A stretch of DNA of 64,000 bases, from positions 26,986 to 90,985 of the forward strand of contig NZ_BJDO01000007.1 of NCBI RefSeq assembly GCF_005405185.1, given 5' to 3'. The notes below the pieces were generated by a model that saw only the letters and a list, made by a program, of their open reading frames with translations, did not search any database and was not told where the DNA came from. Shown piece by piece: positions 1-9,388 of the stretch. The DNA comes from Secundilactobacillus hailunensis (GTDB taxonomy: Bacteria > Bacillota > Bacilli > Lactobacillales > Lactobacillaceae). Positions within the stretch are counted from its first letter, which is position 1. Each line of letters opens with the position of its first letter. The translations under genes and the position numbers were made by a program.

Positions 1-1
1 G

Positions 2-583
2 CAGGGTGGCCGTAAACATCCGCAACAAGAGTTTATTCAGATCGATACCACGAATATTCTCTTTATTGTGGGTGGCGCGTTTGATGGCATTGAAACGATC
101 GTTAAAAACCGTCTTGGTGATAAGACCATCGGCTTCGGTACGGATTCAGTCCATCAACCAATTGATACATCGGAGAGTCTAATGCAGCGCGTGGCACCTG
201 AAGATATGCTGGAATTTGGTTTAATTCCTGAATTCATCGGTCGGTTACCAATTCTAACCGCGCTGGAGAAGTTATCTGAAGATGACCTAGTTCGCATTTT
301 AACGGAGCCAAAGAATGCTTTAGTTAAACAGTATCAGCGGTTGATCTCACTTGACGGTGCTGAGCTTGATTTTAACGATAGCGCCTTACGTGAAATGGCG
401 AAGTTGGCCTTGAAACGCAATACCGGTGCTCGTGGTCTGCGGTCAATCATTGAAGACGTGATGCGCGATATTATGTTTGAATTGCCAAGTCGTAATGATG
501 TTGCCAAAGTCATCGTTACGGGTGATACCGTGAAGGATCATCAAGAACCTGAGTTAATTTTAAAGGATCAAAAAGCGTCATAA
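2..583 (+). CDS. clpX: ATP-dependent Clp protease ATP-binding subunit ClpX, C-terminal part
   Basis: This is the 3' part of clpX, open from the window edge; the true start lies outside. ClpX is the AAA+ unfoldase that feeds proteins to the ClpP protease in the cytoplasm. The visible part holds the segment [12 protein letters not shown] after Walker B, the [11 protein letters not shown] sensor region with the arginine finger, and the small C-terminal AAA+ subdomain with [10 protein letters not shown]. The neighbour ysxC downstream is the usual order in lactobacilli. A terminator-like hairpin follows the stop. The N-terminal zinc-binding domain and Walker motifs cannot be checked. Confidence 0.96.
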   Translation, partial: QGGRKHPQQEFIQIDTTNILFIVGGAFDGIETIVKNRLGDKTIGFGTDSVHQPIDTSESLMQRVAPEDMLEFGLIPEFIGRLPILTALEKLSEDDLVRILTEPKNALVKQYQRLISLDGAELDFNDSALREMAKLALKRNTGARGLRSIIEDVMRDIMFELPSRNDVAKVIVTGDTVKDHQEPELILKDQKAS

Positions 584-623
584 CGAGCTTGTGGTCCGCA
601 ACTAATGTCGAATGACATTTCAT

Positions 624-662
624 GCCGTATGTTCCGCGTTATGGAGCATGCGGCTTTTATTT
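624..662 (+). terminator. Rho-independent terminator after clpX
   Basis: A 12-bp stem, GCCGTATGTTCC with GGAGCATGCGGC (two G-U pairs), has a 7-base loop and is followed by a T-rich run. Confidence 0.75.
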
Positions 663-685
663 TGGTCAAGTAAACGGAGGCTATA

Positions 686-1282
686 ATGGAAGTACACAAT
701 GTTGAACTGGTGATGAGTGCAGTTGATCCCAAACAATATCCCAAGACTGGTCAGCCAGAAATTGCGTTAGTTGGTCGCTCAAACGTCGGTAAGTCATCTT
801 TGACGAACGTGTTGATCAACCGAAATAGTTATGCCAGAACATCGAGTCAGCCGGGAAAGACGCAGACGTTGAACTTTTACCACGTGGAAGATGCACTGTA
901 CTTTGTGGACGTGCCTGGATACGGCTACGCTAAAGTGTCGAGGTCAGAGCGCGAAAAATGGGGCCAAATGATTGAGACTTACCTGATTGCTAGAGAGACA
1001 CTAAAGGGCGTGGTCTCGTTAGTGGATGGCCGCCATGCGCCAACAGCGGATGATCAGACGATGTATACTTGGTTGAGCTATTATGATATTCCAACGTTGA
1101 TCGTTGCGACTAAAATGGATAAGATTCCGGGTGCTAAGTGGAATAAGCAGCTTAGTCTGGTGAAAAAAACGTTGCAGATCCAGTCACAAGATGATCTGTT
1201 GCCATTTTCGGCGCAAACTAAAGCTGGCAAGCAGGAAGTCTGGCAGTGGATCGAACAACATGCATTTGGGGGTAAATCATAA
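686..1282 (+). CDS. ysxC: Ribosome biogenesis GTP-binding protein YsxC/EngB
   Basis: A 198-residue TRAFAC GTPase needed for late assembly of the large ribosomal subunit. The G1 loop GRSNVGKSS, a Switch region with [10 protein letters not shown], the G3 motif [10 protein letters not shown] and the G4 motif TKMD are all present, and the length is normal for the family. The ATG is preceded by GGAGG. The stop TAA overlaps the ATG of the next gene by one base, so the two are probably translated together. Confidence 0.97.
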   Translation: MEVHNVELVMSAVDPKQYPKTGQPEIALVGRSNVGKSSLTNVLINRNSYARTSSQPGKTQTLNFYHVEDALYFVDVPGYGYAKVSRSEREKWGQMIETYLIARETLKGVVSLVDGRHAPTADDQTMYTWLSYYDIPTLIVATKMDKIPGAKWNKQLSLVKKTLQIQSQDDLLPFSAQTKAGKQEVWQWIEQHAFGGKS

Positions 1283-1578
1283 TGGAATTTAACGACTATC
1301 AAAAAGCTGCTAACCGAACGCTATTTGGCAGTGAACAGGTTTTAACTAACTGTGCTCTAGGCCTTTCTAGCGAAACTGGGCAGGTCGTAGATTTAGTTAA
1401 ACAGTATACGTTTCAAGGAGAGAAGCTGGACAAGCAAAAATTATCCAAGGAAATGGGCGATGTCCTGTGGTATTTGTCTCAGGTTGCTGAGTGGGCTGAT
1501 ATTCCCTTTGAAGATGTAGCCAGTGGCAATATTGACCGCTTGAATAAGCGTTACCCTAATTTACCAAACAATCATTAA
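1282..1578 (+). CDS. MazG-like nucleotide pyrophosphohydrolase
   Basis: A 98-residue all-alpha protein resembling single-domain MazG/iMazG pyrophosphohydrolases, which hydrolyse (often non-canonical) NTPs to NMP and PPi. The two metal-binding helices are visible: SSETGQVVDLVKQ near residues 28-40 and KEMGDVLWYL near 55-64. The second follows the ExxD rule; in the first, the usual second Glu is Gln (ETGQ), a deviation from ExxE. The start codon overlaps the ysxC stop (TAATG). Substrate unknown. Confidence 0.8.
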   Translation: MEFNDYQKAANRTLFGSEQVLTNCALGLSSETGQVVDLVKQYTFQGEKLDKQKLSKEMGDVLWYLSQVAEWADIPFEDVASGNIDRLNKRYPNLPNNH

Positions 1579-1600
1579 TGGTTTATTTTTAAATCCAAAA

Positions 1601-1645
1601 GCTCGTCGATTAGTCAATTCGTTGATTAATCGGCGGGCTTTTTTG
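1601..1645 (+). terminator. Rho-independent terminator after the ysxC-mazG pair
   Basis: A 17-bp stem, GCTCGTCGATTAGTCAA with TTGATTAATCGGCGGGC, has a TTCG tetraloop and a TTTTTT tail. Confidence 0.9.
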
Positions 1646-1719
1646 GTTGGTTAAGCCAGTCTAATAGCATTACGAGCAGGATTCTGAAACCATAAATTAT
1701 TTAAAAATATGTATATAAG

Positions 1720-1748
1720 TTGTAATAATGGCACTTTTTATGTATAAA
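1720..1748 (+). promoter_or_regulatory. Promoter of argGH
   Basis: TTGTAA, a 17-base spacer and TATAAA, followed about 85 bases later by argG. The expected start of transcription is near 1755. Confidence 0.6.
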
Positions 1749-1760
1749 AAACAAAAAACA

Positions 1761-1778
1761 CTTGCATTTACTGAATAC
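1761..1778 (+). promoter_or_regulatory. Possible ARG-box half-site (ArgR/AhrC operator)
   Basis: CTTGCATTT begins just downstream of the predicted transcription start. It equals one half of the Bacillus ARG box written in this orientation (CTTGCATTT...). The other half is poorly matched, so this is a weak call that rests on position and on the gene it precedes. Confidence 0.3.
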
Positions 1779-1833
1779 AGGTGTTAATCTCGTACCATTA
1801 AGTAAAAAAGTTGAATTGAGAGGGCGTAAAAAC

Positions 1834-3138
1834 ATGACAAAAAATAGAAAAGTTGTATTAGCATATTCTGGCGGACTTGACACTTCAGTAGCGATTCCTT
1901 GGTTAAAGGATAAGGGCTATGACGTGATTGCCTGCTGCATTAACGTTGGTGAAGGTAAAGACTTGGATTTTATCAAGCAAAAGGCACTGAACGTCGGTGC
2001 GGTTAAAGTTTATGTGATCGATGCTCTGGAAGAATTCGCAGAGGATTACGCGATGGTTGCTTTACAAGGCCACACGTATTATGAAGGCGAATATCCATTG
2101 ATCTCAGCCCTGTCTCGGCCGCTGATCAGTAAGAAGCTAGTTGAAGTTGCTCAGGAAGAAAATGCGCAAGCCGTTGCCCATGGCTGTACTGGAAAAGGTA
2201 ACGACCAAGTACGGTTTGAAGTTGCCATTCACGCCTTGAACCCAGCACTGGAAGTTTTGAGTCCAGTTCGGGACTGGCACTGGTCACGGGAAGAAGAAAT
2301 TGATTACGCTAAGAAGCACAACATTCCGATTCCAATTGATTTAGACTCACCATATTCCATCGATGCCAACATCTGGGGCCGGGCTAACGAAGCCGGGGTT
2401 CTCGAAGATCCTTGGGTCAGCGCACCAGAAGATGCTTATGCGTTAACGAATCCCATCGATAAAACACCGGATACCCCAACGGACCTTGAGATTACCTTTG
2501 TTAAAGGGGTACCAACCAAGATCAACGGGAAGTCAATGCAGCTGGCGGATCTCATTCAAAAGTTAAACAAGATTGCTGGCGAAAACGGGGTCGGCCGGAT
2601 CGACCACATTGAAAACCGGTTAGTCGGAATCAAGTCGCGGGAAGTCTACGAAGCACCCGCTGCCACCGTTTTGATGAAGGCTCATAAACAGCTGGAAGAT
2701 CTCACCTTTGAACGGGATCTGGCCCACTTCAAGCCAGTAATTGAAAAACAGTTAACGGAAATGATCTATAACGCGCTTTGGTTCTCACCATTGATGGATG
2801 CTTTACTGGCCTTCTTGAAGAAAACTCAAGAAGTTGTTACCGGCGTAATCAAGCTGGAACTCTTTAAGGGCAACGTGATTACGTTAGGCCGGAAGTCAGA
2901 AAGCTCACTGTATGATAAGAATTTGGCAACGTATACCTCTGCTGATTCATTCGACCAAGAAGCTGCGAAGGGCTTCATCAAGTTATGGGGCCTGCCAACG
3001 ACCGTTTATTCACAGGTCAAGATGAGAAACCAGCAATCCGCCTTTGTGAATGCCGTGACACAAAACAACAAGTCGAAGGTCAAGGTTGCGGTCAAGTCAG
3101 AAGAAAAGCAGGATCAAACGGAGGGGGCAACCAAGTAA
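1834..3138 (+). CDS. argG: Argininosuccinate synthase
   Basis: Converts citrulline and aspartate with ATP to argininosuccinate, the seventh step of arginine biosynthesis. The PP-loop AYSGGLDTS lies near residues 8-16 and the citrulline/aspartate-binding segments (e.g. [13 protein letters not shown]) follow. The start chosen is the ATG with GAGAGGG upstream; the same frame opens earlier without a ribosome binding site. At 434 residues it has a charged Lys/Glu-rich C-terminal tail longer than in most ArgG proteins. Its TAA overlaps the argH ATG by one base, so the pair forms a tight operon. Confidence 0.97.
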   Translation: MTKNRKVVLAYSGGLDTSVAIPWLKDKGYDVIACCINVGEGKDLDFIKQKALNVGAVKVYVIDALEEFAEDYAMVALQGHTYYEGEYPLISALSRPLISKKLVEVAQEENAQAVAHGCTGKGNDQVRFEVAIHALNPALEVLSPVRDWHWSREEEIDYAKKHNIPIPIDLDSPYSIDANIWGRANEAGVLEDPWVSAPEDAYALTNPIDKTPDTPTDLEITFVKGVPTKINGKSMQLADLIQKLNKIAGENGVGRIDHIENRLVGIKSREVYEAPAATVLMKAHKQLEDLTFERDLAHFKPVIEKQLTEMIYNALWFSPLMDALLAFLKKTQEVVTGVIKLELFKGNVITLGRKSESSLYDKNLATYTSADSFDQEAAKGFIKLWGLPTTVYSQVKMRNQQSAFVNAVTQNNKSKVKVAVKSEEKQDQTEGATK

Positions 3139-4520
3139 TGGCAACCAAAAAACTCTGGGGTGGCCGGTTCCAAGAACAGGCGGCTGAATGGGTCGATGAA
3201 TTTGGAGCGTCCATTTCCTTTGATCAGCTCATGGCTGAAGAAGATATTGAAGGTTCTTTGGCTCACGTTAAAATGCTTCAAAAAACCGGCATCATGCCTT
3301 CTGATGACTGTGATCAGATCATTGCGGGATTGGAAGGCATTCAGACCGATCTGGAAGCCGGTAAGCTCAAGTTTACCGTTGAAAACGAAGATATTCATAT
3401 GAATATTGAGGCGATTTTAACGGATCGCATCGGCCCCGTAGCGGGTAAGCTGCATACTGCGCGATCACGTAACGATCAAGTGGCTACAGACTTCCACCTT
3501 TATTTAAAGAAACGGTTACCCAAAGTGATCGATGAAATTACCACGGTTCAAAAAACCTTGGTGAGCTTGGCTGAAAAAAACGTTGAAACCATTATGCCGG
3601 GCTACACCCATTTACAGCACGCTCAGCCCATTTCCTATGGCCATTACTTAATGGCTTATTACCAAATGTTTAAGCGTGACAAGGAACGATTTGCGTTTAA
3701 TGAAGTGCACACTGATATCTCACCGCTGGGCGCAGCAGCCTTAGCCGGAACCACCTTTCCAATCGATCGGCAAATGACGGCGAAAACACTGGGCTTTAGT
3801 AAAGTTTATGCGAATTCACTGGACGCAGTTTCCGACCGTGACTTCGCACTGGAATTTCTTAGTAACAGCTCGATTCTAATGATGCACCTGTCGCGATTCT
3901 GTGAAGAGCTCAGTATGTGGGTCAGCCATGAATTTCAGTACTTGGAATTATCAGATGCATATACGACTGGTAGTTCGATCATGCCACAGAAGAAGAATCC
4001 CGACATGGCAGAGTTGATTCGGGGCAAGAGTGGCCGGGTCTATGGCCATCTGATGGGTTTGTTAGCCACTATGAAATCATTACCGCTAGCCTATAACAAG
4101 GACCTGCAAGAAGACAAAGAGGGTGTCTTTGATACCGTTAAGACGTTATTGCCAGCCCTCAAGGTCTTCAATGGGATGCTGTCCACGGTGACGGTTAAGA
4201 CTGATAACATGAAGGCAGCCACGGAAAATGATTTTTCAAACGCGACTGAGTTAGCTGATTATCTGGCAACGAAGGGTGTTCCCTTTAGAGAAGCGCACGG
4301 CATTGTGGGACAGTTAGTTTTGAAGGGAATTCAGACCCATCAGAATTTACAGGATATGTCATTGAGTGATCTCAAAAAGGCTTCACCGTTAATTGAAAAA
4401 GATGTTTACCACGATTTGAAATCAGAAGTAGCGGTTGAACGCCGTCATTCTGAAGGCGGTACTGGTTTTGATCAGGTCCGCAAACAAATTGAACAGGCGA
4501 AAAAAGAAATTGATGCATAA
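3138..4520 (+). CDS. argH: Argininosuccinate lyase
   Basis: Cleaves argininosuccinate to arginine and fumarate, the last step of the pathway. The family signature [12 protein letters not shown] is present near residue 280, as are [10 protein letters not shown] and TPGYTHLQ-type segments of the fumarase/aspartase superfamily (here [12 protein letters not shown]). The start is the ATG overlapping the argG stop, with GGAGGGG upstream inside argG. Length 460 residues is normal. The frame is open further upstream inside argG, but that extension is only shadow sequence. Confidence 0.97.
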   Translation: MATKKLWGGRFQEQAAEWVDEFGASISFDQLMAEEDIEGSLAHVKMLQKTGIMPSDDCDQIIAGLEGIQTDLEAGKLKFTVENEDIHMNIEAILTDRIGPVAGKLHTARSRNDQVATDFHLYLKKRLPKVIDEITTVQKTLVSLAEKNVETIMPGYTHLQHAQPISYGHYLMAYYQMFKRDKERFAFNEVHTDISPLGAAALAGTTFPIDRQMTAKTLGFSKVYANSLDAVSDRDFALEFLSNSSILMMHLSRFCEELSMWVSHEFQYLELSDAYTTGSSIMPQKKNPDMAELIRGKSGRVYGHLMGLLATMKSLPLAYNKDLQEDKEGVFDTVKTLLPALKVFNGMLSTVTVKTDNMKAATENDFSNATELADYLATKGVPFREAHGIVGQLVLKGIQTHQNLQDMSLSDLKKASPLIEKDVYHDLKSEVAVERRHSEGGTGFDQVRKQIEQAKKEIDA

Positions 4521-4551
4521 AAAAACGGTACCCGCGGGGGTGTCGTTTTTG
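4521..4551 (+). terminator. Rho-independent terminator of argGH
   Basis: AACGGTACCC pairs with GGGTGTCGTT (two G-U pairs) around a short loop, followed by TTTTT. Confidence 0.8.
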
Positions 4552-4554
4552 TGG

Positions 4555-4725
4555 TTATTTATGATAGTTGCGATGTTCTTTAATTAAAGCCTTAGCCTTT
4601 TTAGTGGCGTCTTTTTGTTCATCGTGTTTTAAAAACTTATCACGTTTTTCATCCTTCAGATCCATTTCGGCAAACTTGCCAAACATGGCGTCGAGGTTAT
4701 CTTGACGCTTTACTTTTAATCCCAT
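4555..4725 (-). CDS. Small highly charged protein (56 residues)
   Basis: An unrecognised 56-residue protein with MGLKVKRQDNLDAMFGKFAE at its N-terminus and a body made almost entirely of Lys, Asp, Glu and Ala, expected to be helical and cytoplasmic. AAAGGAG stands 11 bases before the ATG. The gene converges on argH. There is no signal peptide or membrane segment. The clear ribosome binding site and protein-like composition support a real gene; function is unknown. Confidence 0.65.
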   Translation of the reverse strand: MGLKVKRQDNLDAMFGKFAEMDLKDEKRDKFLKHDEQKDATKKAKALIKEHRNYHK

Positions 4726-4799
4726 GATGTAGTCAACTCCTTTACTGCGCTTAGTTTATCATGAGTGGGGGTGGGAAGCAAGCAAGGTGCAAGGTGCGA

Positions 4800-4900
4800 G
4801 GACAGGCGTTTAGGGAGTGGAGTGAGGTGTGCCGGTGGGTTTGCGGCATGCCTTACTGCCCCTTACATGCAACTCCCTGCCTGACCGAGCCCGATTAGGC
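4800..4900 (+). repeat. Hairpin element with conserved tail (copy 1)
   Basis: A long imperfect hairpin: CAGGC and AGGGAGT on the left (separated by GTTT) pair with ACTCCCT and GCCTG on the right; an inner stem AGTGAGGTGTGCC pairs with GGCATGCCTTACT. Directly after the hairpin comes GAGCCCGATTAGGC (4887-4900). The same bulge (GGCGTTTA) and the same tail occur in the element after sufB near 58.2 kb, while the stem sequences differ but still pair. It lies between two divergent genes, so it is not simply the terminator of a gene. Confidence 0.65.
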
Positions 4901-4936
4901 AATGAAGGAGTGAACAGGCTCTCTTTTATGTATCTC

Positions 4937-4953
4937 AAATGCATAATGTATTT
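4937..4953 (+). promoter_or_regulatory. 17-bp dyad upstream of the amino acid transporter
   Basis: AAATGCATAATGTATTT is a near-perfect inverted repeat flanked by CTC and GAG. It lies about 80 bases before the transporter promoter. It may be an operator; the regulator is not known. Confidence 0.4.
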
Positions 4954-5017
4954 AAGAGTGTATACCAATCAAAAAAGCAACTAATCTTGTATAAATGATA
5001 CTTTTTCCCGTTTTTTA

Positions 5018-5046
5018 TTGCATAAAGAATGATTTTGGTGTAATGT
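5018..5046 (+). promoter_or_regulatory. Promoter of the amino acid ABC transporter
   Basis: TTGCAT, a 17-base spacer and TAATGT, about 35 bases before the coding start. Confidence 0.6.
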
Positions 5047-5080
5047 AGAAGTTACTTAATTAGAGAGGGAGTTACCGCGA

Positions 5081-6571
5081 ATGAAAGTCAAGGGGAGAAA
5101 CGTATTACTCACCGTTATGACATTGTGTTTGTCATTATTATTCTTATTTACAATTCAGCCATCACATTCCATTACCACTACCACTGCATATGCAGCGGAT
5201 AATTCACTGCAGAGGGTTAAGGCTCGGGGCAAAATCGTTATGGCGACTTCACCAGATTACCCGCCTTATGAATTCCAGGTCAGCAAGAACGGTAAATCCG
5301 AAGTTGTTGGGATGGATGTTGATATTATGAAGCAAGTTGCTAAGGACTTGGGCGTTAAGCTAGTTGTTAAGTCCATGTCATTTAGTAACGTGCTGGTTGC
5401 CGTTGAAACTGGGAAAGCCGACGTTGCCATGAGTGGGATCAACCCAACTCCTGAACGGCGTCAAAGTGTTGATTTCTCAGAGATCTACTATAATGGTGGT
5501 CAATCATTTCTGATCAACAAGACGGATGCCGGTAAGTATACCAGCAAGGCATCACTGGCACATAAAATTATTGGTGCTCAAACAGGGACGTTACAATATA
5601 ATTTAGCTAAGTCTAAGATTCCCGGTGCTCAGGTCAAAGGGATGGATAAGAACACCGATTTGGTATTAGCTTTAAAGACGCATAAAATCGATGCACTGGG
5701 TATTGAAACCCCATCGGCTGAAGCTTATGTGAAGAATGATCCTGATTTAAAGATGATCAAGTCTGGTTACAGTTTGAACAAGAACGACACTGGTTCAGCT
5801 ATGGCGCTCAAAAAGGGTTCTGGTACCTTAGTTGCTGCTATCAACAAGAGTATTACTAAGATCAAAGCTAAAGGCTTGCCTAACCAATACTTGGCACAAG
5901 CCGGTAAGTACATGAAAGTTAACACGCATAATACCTCAATGTTCCATTACTGGACCTACTTCGCTAAAGGGATTGAATACACACTGCTGATCTCAGCAAT
6001 TTCAGTTATCTTTGGGGTTTTGCTAGGAACCATTTTAGCCTTGATGCGGTTCAGTAAGAGCAAGATCTTCCATGCTATTTCAATTGCCTACGTTGAATTC
6101 GTTCGTGGGACACCATTGATGGTTCAAGTCATGTTCGTTTACTTTGGGATTGGGATCGTGGTTAACCTGCCAGCGTTATTATCAGGTATCATTGCCGTTT
6201 CACTGAACAGTGGTGCTTACGTTGAGGAAATTATTCGTGGTGGGATTAATTCAGTTGATAAAGGTCAAACGGAAGCCTCTGCTAGTCTGGGGTTAGCTAA
6301 GACTGATACCATGCGGTTTGTTGTGTTACCTCAAGCGTTAAAGAACATTTGGCCAGCACTTGGTAACGAATTTGTCTCACTGGTCAAGGAAAGTTCAATT
6401 GTTTCCATCATCGGTGTCACTGATCTGATCTACCAATTAAACATTGTGCGTGCCGACACGTATCGTGGGGTTATGCCAGTGTTCGTTGCCATGATCATTT
6501 ACTTCGTGATGACGTTTATCTTAACAAGAGTTCTGAACTACTTTGAGGGGAGAATGAAGCATGCCAAATAA
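5081..6571 (+). CDS. Polar amino acid ABC transporter, substrate-binding and permease domains fused
   Basis: A 496-residue fusion of an extracellular family-3 solute-binding domain and a HisM/GlnP-type permease, as in GlnP of lactic acid bacteria but with a single binding domain. A signal/anchor segment (residues about 8-38) precedes the binding domain (about 45-265, with [17 protein letters not shown] at its start). Membrane helices fill residues 290-490 and include the EAA loop [21 protein letters not shown] that contacts the ATPase. GAGAGGGAG lies before the ATG. It sits after argGH, which hints at, but does not prove, a basic or polar amino acid substrate. Confidence 0.93.
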   Translation: MKVKGRNVLLTVMTLCLSLLFLFTIQPSHSITTTTAYAADNSLQRVKARGKIVMATSPDYPPYEFQVSKNGKSEVVGMDVDIMKQVAKDLGVKLVVKSMSFSNVLVAVETGKADVAMSGINPTPERRQSVDFSEIYYNGGQSFLINKTDAGKYTSKASLAHKIIGAQTGTLQYNLAKSKIPGAQVKGMDKNTDLVLALKTHKIDALGIETPSAEAYVKNDPDLKMIKSGYSLNKNDTGSAMALKKGSGTLVAAINKSITKIKAKGLPNQYLAQAGKYMKVNTHNTSMFHYWTYFAKGIEYTLLISAISVIFGVLLGTILALMRFSKSKIFHAISIAYVEFVRGTPLMVQVMFVYFGIGIVVNLPALLSGIIAVSLNSGAYVEEIIRGGINSVDKGQTEASASLGLAKTDTMRFVVLPQALKNIWPALGNEFVSLVKESSIVSIIGVTDLIYQLNIVRADTYRGVMPVFVAMIIYFVMTFILTRVLNYFEGRMKHAK

Positions 6572-7310
6572 ACCATTAGTTGAAGTTAAAAAGTTAAAAA
6601 AGAACTATGGTGATACCGAAGTCCTAAAAGAAATCGACGGTACGGTTATGCCTGGTCAAGTGATCTGTGTGATTGGTCCTTCAGGTTCAGGTAAAAGTAC
6701 GTTTCTACGTTGCCTGAACATGTTGGAAAAACCAACGTCAGGTCAGGTGTTGTTTGAAGGAAAAGATACGCAGAAGTTCTCTGAGGAAGAATTAACGACT
6801 TTACGTGAACGGATGGGTATGGTTTTCCAAAGCTTTAACTTGTTTCCTAATTTGACGGTGCTGGAAAACCTTAAGTTAGCACCGATCCGGGTTAAAAAGA
6901 TGTCTGATAAAGACGCTGAAGAAAAAGCGTTGGGTCTGCTTAAACGAGTCGGTCTGGACGAAAAAGCAAACGTTTATCCCGACAGCCTATCTGGTGGTCA
7001 GGCACAACGGGTGGCCATTGCCAGAGCCTTAGCGATGGATCCGGAAATGCTGCTGTTTGATGAACCTACCAGTGCGTTGGATCCTGAAATGGTTGGTGAA
7101 GTACTGGCCGTTATGAAGGAATTAGCCGAAGATGGCATGACCATGGTCGTTGTCACTCATGAAATGGGCTTTGCCAAAGAAGTTGCCAACGATGTCTGGT
7201 TCATGGCGGATGGCTATATTCTGGAGAAGAACACGCCCAACGAGATGTTCGATCATCCGAAGAACCCACGTACCAAAGACTTTATCAGTAAGATTATTGG
7301 TAATGTATAG
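6561..7310 (+). CDS. Polar amino acid ABC transporter ATP-binding protein
   Basis: A 249-residue ATPase that powers the permease encoded just upstream; the two genes overlap by 11 bases. Walker [10 protein letters not shown], the Q-loop [10 protein letters not shown], signature [15 protein letters not shown], Walker [12 protein letters not shown] and the H-loop THE are intact. It belongs to the GlnQ/HisP class. GGGGAGA before the ATG is a good ribosome binding site. A terminator follows. Confidence 0.95.
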   Translation: MPNKPLVEVKKLKKNYGDTEVLKEIDGTVMPGQVICVIGPSGSGKSTFLRCLNMLEKPTSGQVLFEGKDTQKFSEEELTTLRERMGMVFQSFNLFPNLTVLENLKLAPIRVKKMSDKDAEEKALGLLKRVGLDEKANVYPDSLSGGQAQRVAIARALAMDPEMLLFDEPTSALDPEMVGEVLAVMKELAEDGMTMVVVTHEMGFAKEVANDVWFMADGYILEKNTPNEMFDHPKNPRTKDFISKIIGNV

Positions 7311-7325
7311 ACTGTTCAATAAAAC

Positions 7326-7365
7326 AAAAACACCCTGGTTTGATTGTCGAATCAGGGTGTTTTTG
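7326..7365 (+). terminator. Rho-independent terminator after the ABC transporter
   Basis: AAACACCCTGGTT pairs with AATCAGGGTGTTT, followed by a T run. Confidence 0.9.
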
Positions 7366-7392
7366 TGCGGTGATTTGACGTGGGCATCTAGC

Positions 7393-7422
7393 TTGCCCCA
7401 AACATGTATTCGGCGTTATAAT
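7393..7422 (+). promoter_or_regulatory. Promoter of uvrC
   Basis: TTGCCC, an 18-base spacer and a consensus TATAAT, about 70 bases before the uvrC start. Confidence 0.5.
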
Positions 7423-7492
7423 GAAACGTCGAAACTGGGGCAGTATGACGCCACGGTGAATCTAGATCATGAAGTGAAAGAAGGTCGTTGAT

Positions 7493-9283
7493 TTGGCCAC
7501 CGAATATCTTGAACATAAATTAGCGCTTTTACCCGATATGCCGGGAATTTACATGATGAAAAACATCAATGGGCACATCATTTACGTTGGCAAAGCGAAA
7601 AACTTAAAAAACCGGGTGCGGTCCTACTTTAAAAGTAGTCATGAAGGAAAGACCGCCCGTTTAGTCTCTGAAATTGCTGATTTTGAAACCATTGTGACTT
7701 CGACTGACAAGGAAGCCTTTTTGCTTGAAATCACCATGATTCAAAAACATCAGCCACACTATAATATTAAGCTAAAGCAGGGGACGGGCTATCCCTACAT
7801 TAAAATCACGAATGAACGCGATCCCACCATGCTGATCGTCAGTTCGATTCGTAAGGATGGCGCGTACTACTTTGGCCCATATCCCAACGTTTACGCCGCT
7901 GAAGAGACCCTGCATTTTTTGCAGAAAGTGTATCCTTTGCGACGCTGCAACGGGTTCCAGAACCGGCCTTGTCTGTATTATCACATGGGGCAATGCCTGG
8001 GAGCTTGCTTTAAAGAAGTTCCCAAGGAAGAGTATGATCAGCAGATCGAACGCATTAAATCCTTTCTGAACGGTAACGTTGCCACGGTAAAGCGGCACTT
8101 AAATGCCCGGATGAAAAAGGCGTCTGATAACCTTGAATTTGAGCGGGCTGCTGAGATTCGTGATCAAATGCACTACATTGAAGTGACGGTGGAAAAACAG
8201 AAGATCATTTCTAATGATCAAACACCGCGGGATATCTTTAATTTCTACCTGGACAAGGGCTGGTTATCGGTTCAGGTCTTCTTTATTCGCCAAGCACGGT
8301 TAATGAAACGCGAAAAGCGGTTGTTCCCCATCGTTAACGATGAGATCGAGGAAATGACCAGTTTTATCATTCAGTTCTATCACCGTAAGAACAGTATCTT
8401 TCCAAAGGAGATTCTAGTGCCGGAAAGCTTGCCTAAAGAGATCCTCGAAGAGATGCTGCCGATGCCGGTAAGAACGCCGCAGCGGGGTGAAAAACGGGCC
8501 TTATTGGAGATGGCTGGCAAAAACGCACGGTTAGTCTTGGAAGAAAAGTTTCGGTTACTGGAACTAGATGAAAAGAAGACCACTGGTGCCATGAAAGAGA
8601 TCACTGATGCGCTAGGAATTGCGCCGGGACATAAGATCGAAGCGTTTGACCACTCGCACATTCAAGGTGCTGATCTGGTTTCAGCGATGGTCGTGTTTGT
8701 TGACGGGCAGCCGAATAAGAACCTATATCGGAAATATAAGCTGCGAACCGTGGATCATGCGGATGAAGCGGCTAGTACCCGCGAGGTCATTCGCCGGCGC
8801 TACACGCGTCTGCTGAAGGAACACGCTGCCATGCCGGATCTAATCTTAATGGATGGCGGCACGATTCAGCTAGACGCCGTCAAAGACGTTTTAATCAATG
8901 AATTAGGACTGAATATTCCGGTGGCTGCCATGGTGAAAAACGATAAGCATAAAACGGCTGATCTCCTGTCTGAAGTGCAGGATACGCCGCTTCACCTGGA
9001 TCCTAAATCACAGGGCTTTTATCTCCTGCAGCGGATTCAAGACGAAGTTCACCGGTTTGCCATTACCTTTCATCGCAAAGTTCACGCGAAAAACTCGCTG
9101 AGTTCACGCTTGGATGATATTGAAGGGGTAGGACCAAAGACCAGAAATAAGTTACTGCGGAAGTTTGGTTCAATGAAGAAAATTGCGGCTGCAACTCCCG
9201 AAGAACTGCATGAACTAGGGATTTCGAAGTCGGTTGCCGATACGATTCACCTGACCTTAGCCAACACGACTTTAACCAGTTGA
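7493..9283 (+). CDS. uvrC: Excinuclease ABC subunit C
   Basis: The nuclease of nucleotide excision repair, making both incisions around UvrB-marked lesions. The N-terminal GIY-YIG domain begins with MPGIYMMKNINGHIIYVGKA (residues about 15-34), the UVR motif lies near 200-235, the RNase H-like C-terminal nuclease includes EAFDHSHIQG, and tandem helix-hairpin-helix motifs end the protein (IEGVGPKTRNKLL). The start is TTG, with AAGG eight bases upstream. Length 596 is typical. Confidence 0.97.
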   Translation: MATEYLEHKLALLPDMPGIYMMKNINGHIIYVGKAKNLKNRVRSYFKSSHEGKTARLVSEIADFETIVTSTDKEAFLLEITMIQKHQPHYNIKLKQGTGYPYIKITNERDPTMLIVSSIRKDGAYYFGPYPNVYAAEETLHFLQKVYPLRRCNGFQNRPCLYYHMGQCLGACFKEVPKEEYDQQIERIKSFLNGNVATVKRHLNARMKKASDNLEFERAAEIRDQMHYIEVTVEKQKIISNDQTPRDIFNFYLDKGWLSVQVFFIRQARLMKREKRLFPIVNDEIEEMTSFIIQFYHRKNSIFPKEILVPESLPKEILEEMLPMPVRTPQRGEKRALLEMAGKNARLVLEEKFRLLELDEKKTTGAMKEITDALGIAPGHKIEAFDHSHIQGADLVSAMVVFVDGQPNKNLYRKYKLRTVDHADEAASTREVIRRRYTRLLKEHAAMPDLILMDGGTIQLDAVKDVLINELGLNIPVAAMVKNDKHKTADLLSEVQDTPLHLDPKSQGFYLLQRIQDEVHRFAITFHRKVHAKNSLSSRLDDIEGVGPKTRNKLLRKFGSMKKIAAATPEELHELGISKSVADTIHLTLANTTLTS

Positions 9284-9388
9284 TAATAAACTTAAAAAAA
9301 TGCAATAAACGGTGGTAATTTGGCGGTATTCATTGGATAATAACAAGGTTAGGAATGTTCGAATGAAATGGAATAATGGAGAAATGCT

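Noticed and set aside
1650..1833. T-box riboswitch before argG
   Set aside because: No T-box consensus (GGTGGNACCGCG) or large leader structure is present.
2985..3137. Upstream extension of argH inside argG
   Set aside because: The frame is open but low in plausibility; ATG at 3138 overlaps the argG stop and aligns with known ArgH starts.
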